Assembly: GCA_031216915.1 (NCBI GenBank)
Contig: CM062290.1
Coordinates: 260,128,291-260,192,290, forward strand
Length of the DNA stretch: 64,000 nucleotides
Direction: 5' to 3'
Source of the DNA: Pictodentalium vernedei
Taxonomy: Eukaryota > Mollusca > Scaphopoda > Dentaliida > Dentaliidae
Part shown: piece after piece, positions 19,367-30,178 of the stretch
How positions within the stretch are numbered: the stretch's first letter is position 1
How the letters are laid out: every line of letters starts with the position of its first letter
Made by a program: the position numbers and the translations under genes
Notes under the pieces: model-generated
Seen by the model: only the letters and a program-made list of their open reading frames with translations
Told to the model about the DNA's origin: nothing
Databases searched by the model: none

Positions 19367-20062
19367 AATAGCATCAGTAGACTATGGGAAATTAGGATAT
19401 TCTATGGGGAACTGGCTATCAGATTGAGTTCATATACTGCTAGTGACCATGATGCCTCTGCTGGGCACCATTTTGTTTCCGTATTAATTTTCGCACCTCA
19501 AGTTTTCACCTTTTTTAGTGCACATAAAAGTCAGTTTCCTGATGAATATTCAAAATGAAGCAATTTGGATCTTATTATTATTTAATTCATTTGGTGGCAT
19601 GATAAATACGTTACAGGACGTTTACTTGCCTGGTATGGCATCATGTGGGGCTCAGCACCATCAATATTAATCTCACTTCACCTCACCTGATGCCATACCT
19701 GGCAAGTAAACATCCTGTTACTTATAATCCTGTGCAATCGATGACGCTGTGTACTAAGGCGTACTGCACGTCGATGGTGCACATGTCTTAACCAATCTAG
19801 CCCTGCCTGTGCTGCAGTGCGGAGTTACGATGTTGGGGAGCTGGCTGCTGCTTGTCGTTGCCCGGTGGTTTTGTCCGGGTACTCCGGCTTCCTCCACTCG
19901 TAAAACTGTCACGTCCATGATTAGCCATTGTGCATAAGTATGTGACCTTAAACACCAATAAATAAATAAATAATCCTGTGCAATGACTATGGTTAGCCAG
20001 TGTATGTTAGCATACCAACTAACTCTGCAATGTACAGGGTTAGTCACTCTTTTCTTCTGTTT
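19367..20062. repeat. 0.7-kb duplicated block, copy 1
   Basis: Matches 25811-26503 in the same orientation over its whole length, beginning AATAGCATCAGTRGACTATG and ending GGTTAGTCACTCTTTTCTTC. It includes a hairpin (CAGGACGTTTACTTGCC..GGCAAGTAAACATCCTG, 19615-19716) and a SINE at the identical site, so the SINE was there before duplication. Confidence 0.85.
19739..19971 (+). mobile_element. 5'-truncated SINE with 13-bp target duplication
   Basis: AATCCTGTGCAAT flanks it at 19726-19738 and 19972-19984. The body has TGTACTAAGGCGTACTGCAC and ACTCCGGCTTCCTCCACTCG. The tail is GCCATTGTGCATAAGTATGT with (AAAT)n. The tRNA- or 5S-like head is missing. Confidence 0.8.
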
Positions 20063-20094
20063 TTAAATAAGATCATCTCTTTCATTGTACTAAC

Positions 20095-20330
20095 CCTTCA
20101 CATTGCACAGCCTGCGTGAATGTACATGTTCATGCACTGTGTGTTATGACAGTTACCAATTTTTTATAACCAGAAAGTGTGACTAATCCTGTGCATTGCA
20201 CAGGGTTTGTCACACTTTCTGTGAGTGGTTATAAAAATTTTTTATCATTAACTGCATAACTAACCCTGTGCACTGTACAGCTTTAGTATAAATCTCATCT
20301 GTATAAACTCTACTCAGTTTTAATGGTAAA
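20095..20330. repeat. CTGTGCATTGCACAG hairpin repeat
   Basis: AGAAAGTGTGACTAATCCTG and its inverse form a stem at 20156-20243 around TGTGCATTGCACAG. A second CTGTGCACTGTACAG lies at 20267-20281. The same family is at 36780-36872. Confidence 0.6.
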
Positions 20331-20452
20331 AATCAGCCAGTACTATTCTTAAGAACTCCGCTTATTACCTCTCGTTGGAATGGATTGTGGAAAGTCTTTT
20401 TTTAGTGAATTCCAAAAATGAAAACATATTCTATTTTCTCTTGATAACTAAA

Positions 20453-20852
20453 CAAACCCTGTTTTACCGGTAAAATAAGACCCAGTCACCAATGCTTAAG
20501 CCTTTACCCAACGGATCGCCCGCATCCACCCTTGTAATATGCAAATTCAGCAGCTGAAAAAAATTTTTATCATGTGACCCCTCTTTGGAATGATTGGAAT
20601 GGGCTCGTCGAGCTCGTTCCAGAGAGCGGTCACATGATATGGTTTTGTTGAAATTTTTTGAAAAAATTTAAAAAATGATATTTGAAATAATTAATTTTGA
20701 AATCGTCTGCGTTGGGTAAAGGGTTAAGGTGGAAGTCCTCTACAGTGGGCAACATGAGGATAAACGATTGGCTAAACTTGATTTTATCTCCATGTTGCGG
20801 CCACAATCAGATATGGTTTGGAAATACGTGACCTTAAACACCAATAAATAAA
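20453..20852 (+). mobile_element. SINE-B copy split by a TTAA MITE
   Basis: ACCGGTAAAATAAGACCCAG precedes, and GTGGAAGTCCTCTACAGTGG with the usual tail (GTGACCTTAAACACCAATAA) follows, the MITE at 20496-20727. Removing the MITE and one TTAA restores the SINE-B order seen at 30179-30410. A second tail fragment follows at 20855-20910. Confidence 0.75.
20496..20727. mobile_element. TTAA hairpin MITE inserted in SINE-B
   Basis: TTAAGCCTTTACCCAACGGA and CGTTGGGTAAAGGGTTAA are the ends. The centre is TCATGTGACCCCTCTTTGG..GGTCACATGATA. Comparison with unoccupied SINE-B copies shows the inserted DNA is bounded by TTAA on both sides. Confidence 0.85.
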
Positions 20853-21470
20853 TATCTCCATGTTGTGGTTCTGATTAGCCATTGTGTAGATATATGTGAC
20901 CTTACGCCTGTCCCTGTGTGAGTCCGTCCGAGAATATTCATAACTTTCATAACTTAATTCATTTATGTTTCATCAGTCCAGCACTGCAGTGGGGATGTGA
21001 ATTGCCTTCAGCAATACATTACGTGTACACTCCATATAAAAAAATTATTCCAATGTCGACTGAGTGCGTTATGTATGATTATATAACAGCAGGTATTTAC
21101 TCATTAATCAGTGTTGATTGGGAAAACACCTCGCAATTTACATAATAAGTTTTCTTCACTAAATCCTTTTTCTGTGCCTGAAATATTTTTGGAGAGAATT
21201 TTCTGGATCAAAAGAATCCTTTAAATATGAAAATCGGTCCAATAATTCTCGTTTTGTGTTCCAATAAATCTTTAAAAAAAATGTGAATTTTGACGATCCC
21301 ATGAAGCAGTGTGGCTCTTCCATCTATTGGATTTACATGATATAAAATAGTCTGAACTCGCTTAATCGAGGTCATTGTTGTTGAAAAAAACATTCTGATT
21401 CTCAACCGAAATGGACGGGTACAGATAACTACACATTTTTCTTTTTGAACATACTGGCAATTTATCTGCT

Positions 21471-21740
21471 TTTCGCCCGGGATATAACATCATAATCCGC
21501 CCAAATGTTAAATTAAAACACATTTTTTATTCTATCTGACAGCCGCTATGGAACCCCAGACACGGGGGAGATTATCTTCAAAACACGGATCAGATCCAAT
21601 TTGGGTTTCGCCCGGGATATAACATCATAATCCGCCCAAATGTTAAATTAAAACACATTTTTTATTCTATCTGACAGCCGCTATGGAACCCCAGACACGG
21701 GGGAGATTATCTTCAAAACACGGATCAGATCCAATTTGGG
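21471..21740. repeat. Two perfect 135-bp tandem copies
   Basis: 21471-21605 and 21606-21740 appear identical base for base (both TTTCGCCCGGGATATAACAT through CAGATCCAATTTGGG). Zero visible divergence means a very recent duplication, gene conversion, or an assembly artefact. Confidence 0.9.
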
Positions 21741-22799
21741 TAAACCCGATCCGTGCTTCTCTCATCTTTTTCCTGGAGCTACTTCAAAACACGGTATCAT
21801 AATTCAACTCGGGACCATTCCGATCGATGAAGTGTGTCCCCACGGGAACGAAATGACGCCACCCAGGAATACATTACTTGAGTTTATGGTCATGAGAACA
21901 ACGTCGTGACATCTTATTCAACCCGGGGAATCGGTCATATCAGCGGTGGCTGATATTGGTGATAAAACGAGTTTTGGCTCCCATTCTTTTTTTTCTTTTT
22001 TTTTGGAGGGGGAGGGTGGCTGATTTTGAAAAGATTAGGGCCAAAACGCATGCTCTATTCAATTCGGCGAAACTCAAACCGTTCTCACCCTAACTCGGTG
22101 GTAGTGTTGCGGCATCATACTATGATGTGGATAATGAAACAGTCCACCAATAATATTAGCAACAAATAATAAAAAATAAATAAAGCTTGATGAGACGCGT
22201 GTTCATAGCTAATATTATTGGACTACTTGATCAAGACATTGTGTTAAGCACTAAATATCCAAAGTTTCAACTAATGAAGTCTCTTATTTGTAGCTAATAT
22301 CATTGGACTCGAGACCGCACAAGCACTAAATTTCAGGAGATTTCAAAAATGTTTCCTGTGTATATTTTTATATTTGGGGGATGTGATATGATGAAACATA
22401 GCAAGTGTTTCGTTTCTTTTAACATTTTCTTGGGGATTAACAACAAACAAAGGATTTAATTTAACACGCCACTGAACAGAAGTAACTAATTGAGCATAAT
22501 TGTATACTGGTATGTCATATGTTCAACACCTTTTCTAAGGCTAATTTACTTATTAATCTGTCAAAGGGCCGAAGCATTTGAAGCATCTATTGAAAAGAAA
22601 CCCATGCTGGCTGGGGAGAATTATTATTACCAAAACACCAACATACAGACGACAGCATCTGGCCAAAATGTTATCAGTCTACCCAGTTTCCAGCCACGAA
22701 AATAAACATACTATTTCCAAGAAAAAACGTACCAAATGCTAGGAAGATAAATCCGGTGATCCAATAGTCTCCGCCCGCCTACAGGACTAGGTGGACTTG

Positions 22800-23010
22800 C
22801 AAGATAAATTCTTTAATAACAACTAAAAATTTGAATTTTTTTGTCTCAAAACAGAGCTTGGGACCCCTCAATGGAAAGACTCAGAATCCACTAGCTCGTT
22901 CCAATGAAGGGTCATAAGCTATGTTTTTGAAACAAAAACTTAAACATAATAAAATTTGAATGCAGATTTTTGTATAGCCTGAGTGCTGGCCAAATTCGGC
23001 CATTGGCATT
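22800..23010. mobile_element. Decayed MITE of the CCCCTCATTGG family
   Basis: TTTTTGTCTCAAAACAGAGC, GGGACCCCTCAATGGAAAG and AATGAAGGGTCATAAGCTAT reproduce the centre of the common MITE with many changes. The right part keeps GTGCTGGCCAAATTCGGCCA. A second half copy follows to about 23130. Confidence 0.55.
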
Positions 23011-23254
23011 GTGAATTTAGTGAATTTCCATATTTTGTTTCAGTCACATAGTTTATGGCCCCTCATTGGAATGCTCCCCTCCCCCGTTAATGAGGGCCAC
23101 AAGCTGTAAAAAAAGGAAAATATATAAAATTTTAAGGGAGAATTTTTCCAGGCGCAGCGGATCAGATTTAAAAGTGGAGAGATTATACTGTCGATCGTTG
23201 ACTCACGGGAGGCGTGAATACGCCATGGTTACGGGGGTGGGGTGGGGGTGGGGG

Positions 23255-23302
23255 CAGAGACAGAGAGAGAGAGAGAGAGAGTTTGTGTGTGTGTGTGTGT
23301 GT
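23255..23302. repeat. (GA)n-(GT)n microsatellite
   Basis: About 12 GA repeats run directly into about 9 GT repeats. Open frames through here are low-complexity. Confidence 0.9.
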
Positions 23303-24204
23303 TATGGACGTGGGAAGCAAATGTGGGCAAAATCTACGTTTAAGGGGCAAATACCTACCCCTCCCCCGGCCCCCAGTGACGCCACCAATTTTTCATGCCT
23401 TTTTCAGATATTGGAAGTTGACAAGAAAATCCCATTGTGGGTGCCTTCCACTTCCTAAACTGCACAATAAATTTGTTTACCGTAGGCCATGATTCGTATG
23501 TCTCTTGCTTCTCAAATTTCATGATTCCGAAGACTGAACTTAATTTGAAAAATCCACCCGAGTTGTTACGAAAATGACCGGAAGGAGTAGATGGATTTAT
23601 TTATTAATTCTATTTCATTCTCAATTTAGTTCGTCAAAAATAATTTCTGAGGTAAACGTGAAGCAGCTTATCTGCAATGATATTAAATCATATGCCGAGT
23701 TCGTAATGATCCCCAGTCTGAAAAATAGGGGCCGCACTTCGTAAAGACAGGATGTATCGCCGAGACTGTCACATTATTGTTCTAAAAAACATAGCAACGC
23801 ACAGAATTTGTTTTATTTTAAAATACTTCCTCTATTTGGTAATTTTATTTAAAAATGTCTCGATGAAATGTTTCGAGAATGAAGGTGGACAAGATCATGT
23901 TCGATGGCGATAAACTTACCTTTAATTATACAGGGGGGAATCCAAATAACATATCGGCAAAACATTTTATTTTAATACGGAAACAAGTTAAATATCTCAA
24001 AAATATTGGGCGAATTGTTTAAAAGCGGACATTATTCCGGGGTACAATGATCTGGAAAAGACAGATATAATATTTTTATGTCATTATTTTATGAAATGCA
24101 GGTTTTAGAAATTCACTGACTGAAGACTAATATTGCTAATCAGGTTCAGACTCTGGAAGAAATTTCTCGTCGAGCACTAATTGATTATGTAATGCTTCTC
24201 TCCT
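23303..24204. other. No feature recognised
   Basis: Interior of the TIR-bounded segment. No coding frame with a motif, and no match to other repeats in the window. Confidence 0.45.
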
Positions 24205-24262
24205 AACCGCACTTGGGTACCCCACTTTTCTACACAAAAAGTGGGGTACGCGAAGTGCGGTT
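24205..24262. repeat. Hairpin just inside the right inverted end
   Basis: AACCGCACTTGGGTACCCCA pairs with TGGGGTACGCGAAGTGCGGTT around a CTTTTCTACACAAAAAG loop. Confidence 0.7.
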
Positions 24263-24538
24263 TTATATGGAGTGTACACGTAATGACTCTTGTTCAATTT
24301 GGAGTACATGTGACATATTAGTGGTTTTTCAACTTAAAATTTCATCAGATTATACATGCAATTGTTAAATAACTAAATCTAAACATTAATTCTGTAATCT
24401 TTTCTTATCATACAATTTTTTTCCAGTAACTTGAAGCTCTCTCTTAAAGGTCTAGTACAATGTCTCTGGTCCAGCACTAAATGGAGATATGAATTGCAAT
24501 CAGCTGCAGCTCTAGTTTATGATCAGCTGCAAACATTA

Positions 24539-24797
24539 TTAACCCTTTTCCTAACATGAAGAGCAAACGACACTTGCAAACAAAATTCTTCAATAACTAA
24601 TTTTTTTCATTTTTTGTTGCAAAAGCAAAGGTTATGACCCCTCATTAGAATGAGCTTGATGAGCTCAATGAGCTCATTCCAAAGAGGGGTCATAACCTAT
24701 GTTTTTGAGACAAAACATGAAAAAATAATGAAAATTAATTGGCGATTTTTGTGAATAGTGCTGGCCGGTTTTGGCCGTTATGTTGGTTAAAGGGTTA
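24539..24797. mobile_element. TTAA hairpin MITE, common family
   Basis: TTAACCCTTTTCCTAACATG at the left, GTTGGTTAAAGGGTTAA at the right, with GGTTATGACCCCTCATTAGA and its inverse at the centre and GCTGGCCGGTTTTGGCCG near the right end. Its right TTAA is shared with the next MITE. Confidence 0.75.
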
Positions 24798-25042
24798 ACC
24801 CTTTATCCAACATACAGGATACCAAAATCTATTATTTTAATTACATGTTTTTTAATTTTTTCCACAGAATTTCAACAAAGCCATATCATTTGAATCCTTA
24901 TTGGAACAAGCTCACAGAATTTGCTCAAATGAGGGATAACATGATATGATTTTGTTTAATTTTTTTTAAACAATTTTTTTCAACTGCTCAGTTTGTAAAT
25001 TAAGATGATGGATAATCCCAATTCATTAAGTAAAGGGTGAAG
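24794..25042. mobile_element. Second MITE chained to the first at one TTAA
   Basis: TTAACCCTTTATCCAACATA starts on the TTAA at 24794-24797. The CATATCATTTGAATCCTTAT centre and ATTAAGTAAAGGGTGAAG right end are eroded. Confidence 0.65.
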
Positions 25043-25052
25043 AGTCTTCCTT

Positions 25053-25435
25053 GTGAAGTCTTGCATCATCATCCATTCTTCCCTAACACCTAGCAAGCTC
25101 TTAATTTAATTACTTATCAGAACAGGTCTGTCTTTTCACTGTGTCTGATCACGTTTAAACCCACACCTGGTCCATTGTGCAGTAGAATTCCCCTTGAGAA
25201 CCCAAATATTCTTATTCACTTTGTATAATAGTGTGGCCCCCTGTGAAGTACTAACTATTCATAACCTTCTATGCAAAGCCTTGTATCATCACCCACACCA
25301 GGGTGAGCTGTAGAATTTAATTGAACATGGAACAAGTCTGCTCTTGCAGTGCCTATTCCCACTGCTGCCATGCCCACACCTGAATCATTGTTCTGTTGAA
25401 TTCTCGTAAGGAACCAAAAATATCCTCATCTATTG
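25053..25435. repeat. Two diverged ~170-bp tandem copies, ~210 bp apart
   Basis: GTGAAGTCTTGCATCATCAT..CCCACACCTGGTCCATTGTG in the first copy parallels CAAAGCCTTGTATCATCACC..CCCACACCTGAATCATTGTT in the second (from about 25275). Old duplication of unknown origin. Confidence 0.5.
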
Positions 25436-25810
25436 ACAGGCAGAAAAACATATTGATTTTTATCAAATATGCATTAGAAATAAACTTGAGGCATACAAAA
25501 ACACATTATATATTACAAAAAAACCATTGATAATCAGTAGATTTGACATTATTTTATTGATTATGTACAAAAATGTTATTAAAAAAATATAATTTTTCAA
25601 CTTTAGCACAGCACTTGTGTTAGAAGTAGCTGATCTGACACGTTGTTATTGCACCGAGACTGACAAATTAATATTTGAAAATTCTGAATATATGTGGCAA
25701 AAACATTCAAAACGCTAAAATTTGTATTGCAAAAAATGTTGAAAGTTAAATACCTTTTGTACCATAATTTTGCAGCAAAAACAAATGCAGATTTGGAGTT
25801 TCCATCCAGT
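25436..25810. other. No feature recognised
   Basis: AT-rich. A 111-codon minus frame (25603-25938) has no recognisable motif and overlaps the repeat that starts at 25811. Confidence 0.4.
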
Positions 25811-26503
25811 AATAGCATCAGTGGACTATGGGATATAAGGATATTCAATGGGGAACTGGCTATCGAATTGTGTCCATATACTGCTAGTGACCATGCCCTC
25901 TGCTGGACAACATTTTGTTTCCGAATTAATTTTCCCACCTCAAGTTTTCACCTATTTTAGTGCACATAAAAGTCAGTTTCCTGATGAATATTCAAAGTGA
26001 AGCAATTTGGATCTTATTATTATTTAATTCATTTGGTGGCATGATAAATACGTTACAGGACGTTTACTTGCCGATTATGGCATCATGTGGGGCTCAGCGC
26101 CATCAATATTAATCTCACTTCACCTCACCTGATGCCATACCTGGCAAGTAAACATCCTGTAACTTATAATTCCAAGCAATTGATGACGTCGTGTACTAAG
26201 GCGTACTGCACATCAATGGTGCGCATGTCTTCAACCAATCTTACCCTGCCTGTGCTGCAGTGCAGAGTTATGATGTTAGGGAGCTGGCAGCTGCTCGTTG
26301 TTGCTCGGTGGTTCTCTCCGGGTACTCCAGCTTTCTCCACCCGTACAACTGTCATGGCATGATTAGCCATTGTGCAAAAGAATGTGACCTTAAACACCAA
26401 TAAATAAATAAATAATCCCGTGCAATGTCTATGGTCAGCCAGTGTATGTTAGCATGCCAACTAACTCCACAATGTACTGGGTTAGTCACTCTTTTCTTCA
26501 GTT
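25811..26503. repeat. 0.7-kb duplicated block, copy 2
   Basis: Direct-oriented partner of 19367-20062, with roughly 5-10 percent differences judged by eye. The hairpin and SINE are at the same internal positions. Confidence 0.85.
26181..26413 (+). mobile_element. 5'-truncated SINE in the duplicated block
   Basis: Same insertion as 19739-19971. Its flanking duplication is eroded (AATTCCAAGCAAT and AATCCCGTGCAAT). Confidence 0.75.
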
Positions 26504-27259
26504 TCTATTCTATTCACCCAGAGGAAAACACAAATTCTTTGGGAAGCAAATTCGATTAAATTTGATTTGAAATATCTCATTGATTTGATTCAGGTCGACT
26601 AGATTTGAGTTTTGCCAATTTACATATTTTCAAATCATTGAGATGTTCTTAACATCCTACTAAGTATCTCCTCTTGAATTCTTCTTATATCTTCAAGTCT
26701 CCTATTACAGTACATGGAGAGTGGATTGTAATGAAATCACCTGCAGAGTGGAGTTATCACCCAAGCTATATCTTTCAAATTGAGTACATATCGACAAAAA
26801 CATTGGCTGAAACTTTGATTGTGACGGTTATGCTTGGCAACAAATTTGCAATTATTGCTTCGGTGGAATCTCCACGCTGTGTGTGATTTAGTGATAATAC
26901 ACTCACCATGTACTGTATATGAGACCTGATCATAGGAGAGTTCAAGGAGGTTCCACTCCCCAAACTATGTTGATTCCCTTTTGGAATATTCAGCTCTTTT
27001 TTTTGTGTTTTGCCCAAACAGACGAGCTCACAGTCCTTGCTTACAATACTTGAGTGGAGACTGACTCTATTTATAGTTGCAGTAGGTTCAATATCAACAA
27101 GTTGAAGAGTGGTAAGATTCGATTAGTGATTCGATTCAATTCACTTCAGAACCTTCTGCCTGATTTAATTTGGGCTTCAGTTCAACACAAAATTTGAGAT
27201 TTGCAGTATCCTACAGTATGGTTGCCATTGACTGGTCACGGGTGGTCAATATTTCCATG
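26504..27259. other. No gene; possible eroded hAT-like ends
   Basis: GATTCGATTAGTGATTCGAT near 27115 and AATTCGATTAAATTTGATTT near 26548 are similar AT-rich motifs on either side of ~570 bases and might be eroded termini. The inverse relation is weak. Nothing else is recognised. Confidence 0.3.
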
Positions 27260-27415
27260 GATTTGATGATGATGATGATTTATTTTGCAGTGTACGTACA
27301 TTTTTGTCATGCAATATAATAAGGTGGTACTAAAATATACAAACAGACACAATTGTTAAGTACACAGCAGGGAGGTGTCAGCCAGATTGGCTATCTTCCT
27401 GACACCCCACAAAAT
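27260..27415 (-). repeat. Retroposon 3'-end fragment with (GAT)n tail
   Basis: GATGATGATGATTTATTTTG leads to AGCCAGATTGGCTATCTTCC, the ending also found at 5283-5432. Confidence 0.5.
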
Positions 27416-27660
27416 CATGATGATGAGGCCTTGCAGAAGACAATGGCAGTTAATTAGGATATGTATTAATGAGTATTATGTATATAAGGAATTTTGTGAT
27501 ATGGACAAATAATTTTGTACTCTGATATTGAGAAATAAAAATAAGTATGGAGTTCTTATGACCTAAATGATATGTGGGAATGAGAGATGTGAGAGTGATG
27601 TCTAGAAGCGAGGGTACTTGTTTTTGCCTAATTTCCTAGTGCTGGTTTTATTAAAATTGT
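27416..27660. other. Unassigned
   Basis: Short AT-rich interval. Its last 12 bases (TATTAAAATTGT) form the left copy of the target duplication of the next SINE. Confidence 0.5.
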
Positions 27661-28020
27661 GGGGGCGCGGTGGCTCAGTTGGTAGAGGTGCAGGCTGCAA
27701 GCCGAGAGGTCCTCGGCTCGAATCCCACCTGCGGCAACCACGTTGTGTCCTTGGGCAAGACACTTCACCCCCATTGCCCACGGGAGGGCACAGTAACGTT
27801 GTGTACTAAGGCGTACTGCACGTCGATGGTGCACCTGTCTTCAACCAATGCTAACCCTGCTTGTGTGGAGTCAGTATGTTGGGGAGCTGACAGTTGCTCG
27901 CCGTTGCTCGGTGATTCTCTCCGGGTACTCCGGCTTCCTCCACCCATAAAACTGTCGCGGTCATGATTAGCCATTGTGCAGAAATATGTGACCTTCAAAC
28001 ACCAATAAATAAATAATAAA
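27661..28020 (+). mobile_element. Full-length tRNA-derived SINE with perfect 12-bp target duplication
   Basis: TATTAAAATTGT flanks it exactly (27649-27660 and 28021-28032). The head has a pol III A box TGGCTCAGTTGG (27671-27682) and B box GGCTCGAATCC (27715-27725), 32 bases apart, as in a tRNA. The body has TTGTGTCCTTGGGCAAGACA and GTACTCCGGCTTCCTCCACC. The tail is ATGATTAGCCATTGTGCAGA..ACACCAATAAATAAAT. Intact boxes and duplication mark this as the youngest and most complete copy in the window. Confidence 0.93.
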
Positions 28021-28260
28021 TATTAAAATTGTACATGATAAAATCATGTTGCGATTGAACATAGCTGACTCGGCCAGAGCTGGATGTCAGGAATGGATGA
28101 GATCACGAGACATACTTCATATATAGTTCCAGTGGTTGGCATCAGTCAGCATGAGTAAATGAGATAAGGCAAATTTTTTTCAAAACATGGAACTAGCACA
28201 TGTTTTGCAAAACATAAAGCTGACATGGCATGTGAAACATGTCCCAGCACTTCAAAAGCA

Positions 28261-28280
28261 CCCCCCCCCCCCCCCCCCCC
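28261..28280. repeat. Poly-C tract, ~20 C
   Basis: Uninterrupted C run. It makes the proline-rich frame here non-informative. Confidence 0.9.
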
Positions 28281-28429
28281 TGGAATTGTTGCTACACACT
28301 CCCTCTTAACCACATACAGTTCCTTTCAGAGAGCAAAAACCCCAAGAAAACAAGTGGGGATACACGACATGGTTGGCCCCAGATTAGGTATTCAGTGCTA
28401 GAATGGTCTAGATGTAATGTACTCAAGAG

Positions 28430-28680
28430 CTTAGGCACGCTTACCCAACTGAGCTCATACTCAGTTGGGTAAGCCAGAATAATTCAGGAGCCTGTTCAAC
28501 GATATCCTCTGAACATTTGTCAAGAGAAAAAGTCAAGGTATTAGGCAGAACAATCAGGGCAGTATGGACTGCTGCCCTGAACAGACGCAATAATATTAGA
28601 TTCCAAACACTAATTATAGGAATAACTATAAAAAATTTAATTAATGAAGCACCGGGTACAACCCGGTGCTTCATTGGTGA
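28430..28680. repeat. Cluster of three short perfect hairpins
   Basis: GCTTACCCAACTGAG..CTCAGTTGGGTAAGC (about 28438-28473), CAGGGCAGT..ACTGCTGCCCTG (about 28556-28577) and AATGAAGCACCGGGT..ACCCGGTGCTTCATT (about 28643-28676). Three strong stems within 250 bases; the carrying element is not identified. Confidence 0.6.
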
Positions 28681-29321
28681 TAATGGTTTTTATTACCTGG
28701 TAAACGCATGGACATCACTGCCCACATATGCATTGCAACCAGTCCACAGCAACTGTTCTGTACATGAGACATACTTGTTTCAGCACATGGACCCCTGCTT
28801 GAACCTGGAGATCTATTAGCTGAAACTTTGATTGTGCTTTTCATTTTTGTTTTCTCAGAACATGATTTATTCTCAGGTATAAATTTCACCCCACAGGTGT
28901 TTATTGGTAATTCCCTCTTCACTTACTGCAGATCATAGTTCAGAAAATGTCAAACAGTTTTCAGAATTTCCACTGCTCCAGCAAATGTAAGTGCAGTGTT
29001 ATGGTAGCAATTTTCTCATCAAGTCTTGGCTGCCTCTCCCGGCAGTGTTCATGCTGTTGTCTGCCTGTTTAGTAGCCAATGGTACTAGAAATTCTGATTT
29101 GGCACTGAAACATCTCTATTTGGCTAAAAATATGACACTCCAAAATTTTGTTCTTTTTATTCAGAATTGTCACCACACTAGTGATGAGAACTGTTGATGA
29201 TAAAACAAAGAAATCACTTTATTACTTGCCATAGACTGAAATCATTAGCTGGCAATTAAGGTGGAGACAATCATAGATTTTTATAGAGATGAGAATTTTT
29301 CATGTTGGTTCCTGTTTCATT
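28681..29321. other. No feature recognised
   Basis: AT-rich sequence. Short frames on both strands carry no motif. Confidence 0.45.
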
Positions 29322-29817
29322 GAAAGAGTTGGGTTTTCGGTTTTGGTTTTCATTGTACAAACATAACAATACATTGCTTTTGCATATATGAAGATGTATT
29401 TGGCGCCAGTCAGAGTCAAGGAACTCCCTTTTCAGGACAACACACCTGTGTAATACACCGGTACTCAAATTTCCTGAGCATAATGTATTTGCATAAATTA
29501 TCTCAAGAGTTTCAAGTTTGAGAAAAATGATTTTTGCCTTGAATGTGTTGCAAAATTGGCCCACCTCCCCCCCCCCCCCAACCTCCCTTCCCCTCCCCCA
29601 AATACCTGTTTTTAGGGTAACCCAACTGACTAAAAAATTATGCCGACCATAAAAATTTAAAAATAACTTTAAGTTGTTTCTCTCTTTATTCTGAGAAGCG
29701 AAGACCTGATTAGAGTTTTTCAACATTGAAGTTGAAAACTGTGATGACAGGTTTGCTGTAATTGTTTCGGTTTTGGTTTTGATAACAAAACCAAAACCGA
29801 ACCAAATTTTCTGTTAA
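29322..29817. mobile_element. Possible non-autonomous DNA element with CGGTTTTGGTTTT inverted ends
   Basis: AGTTGGGTTTTCGGTTTTGG at 29327 is inverted at the right end (CCAAAACCGAACC..CACCCAACTTTA), and a perfect CGGTTTTGGTTTT palindrome lies at 29767-29803. A 151-codon minus frame inside has no recognisable domain, only a GRGREVGGGGEVG stretch from the C-rich run at 29568-29600. The class resembles hAT ends; no target duplication is visible. Confidence 0.4.
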
Positions 29818-30178
29818 CCACCCAACTTTAGATTTTTACAATGCTCACAAAAACCCATGACTGTGTCGATAAAGAAATGCTGATTGATTGGTCAACATGA
29901 TTGACAGATAGAGGCTGTGGTGACAGATCAGTATACAAAGAAACACATTAAATGGTTACTTCTTATGTGATGTTAATTGTCATTGATTGGTGATCAAGCT
30001 TCTTTTAACAAGCTATTAATTGAAAAGAGAATATGTTTTCATTTTTAGCTCAACTTGATGAAGTCAAACTGAGATATTTTTGTCACTTCTCGTCCATCGG
30101 CATATGTACGTATGTACGTATATACGTACATACACAATTTTGTTCGCACACTGCACAGGCTGCATTTATGATCAGATC

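Larger units (their letters stand above)
21017..24285. mobile_element. 3.3-kb segment bounded by perfect 25-bp inverted repeats
   Basis: CATTACGTGTACACTCCATA plus TAAAA at 21017-21041 is exactly inverted at 24261-24285. Flanks on both sides carry a related sequence (GTCCAGCACTGCAGTGGGGA at 20977, GTCCAGCACTAAATGGAGAT at 24470), so the segment may have landed in a repeat. No ORF over 130 codons and no transposase motif. A target duplication is not obvious. Confidence 0.55.

Noticed and set aside
23066..23492. 130- and 92-codon frames near 23.1-23.5 kb
   Set aside because: Both are carried by GGGGTGGGGT, (GA)n and (GT)n simple repeats.
27661..27733. tRNA gene
   Set aside because: A and B boxes are present, but the acceptor stem does not pair and the sequence continues into a SINE body with target duplications.
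29271..29726. 151-codon minus-strand frame as a host gene
   Set aside because: It runs through a C-rich low-complexity tract and a possible transposon terminus, with no recognisable domain or splice context.
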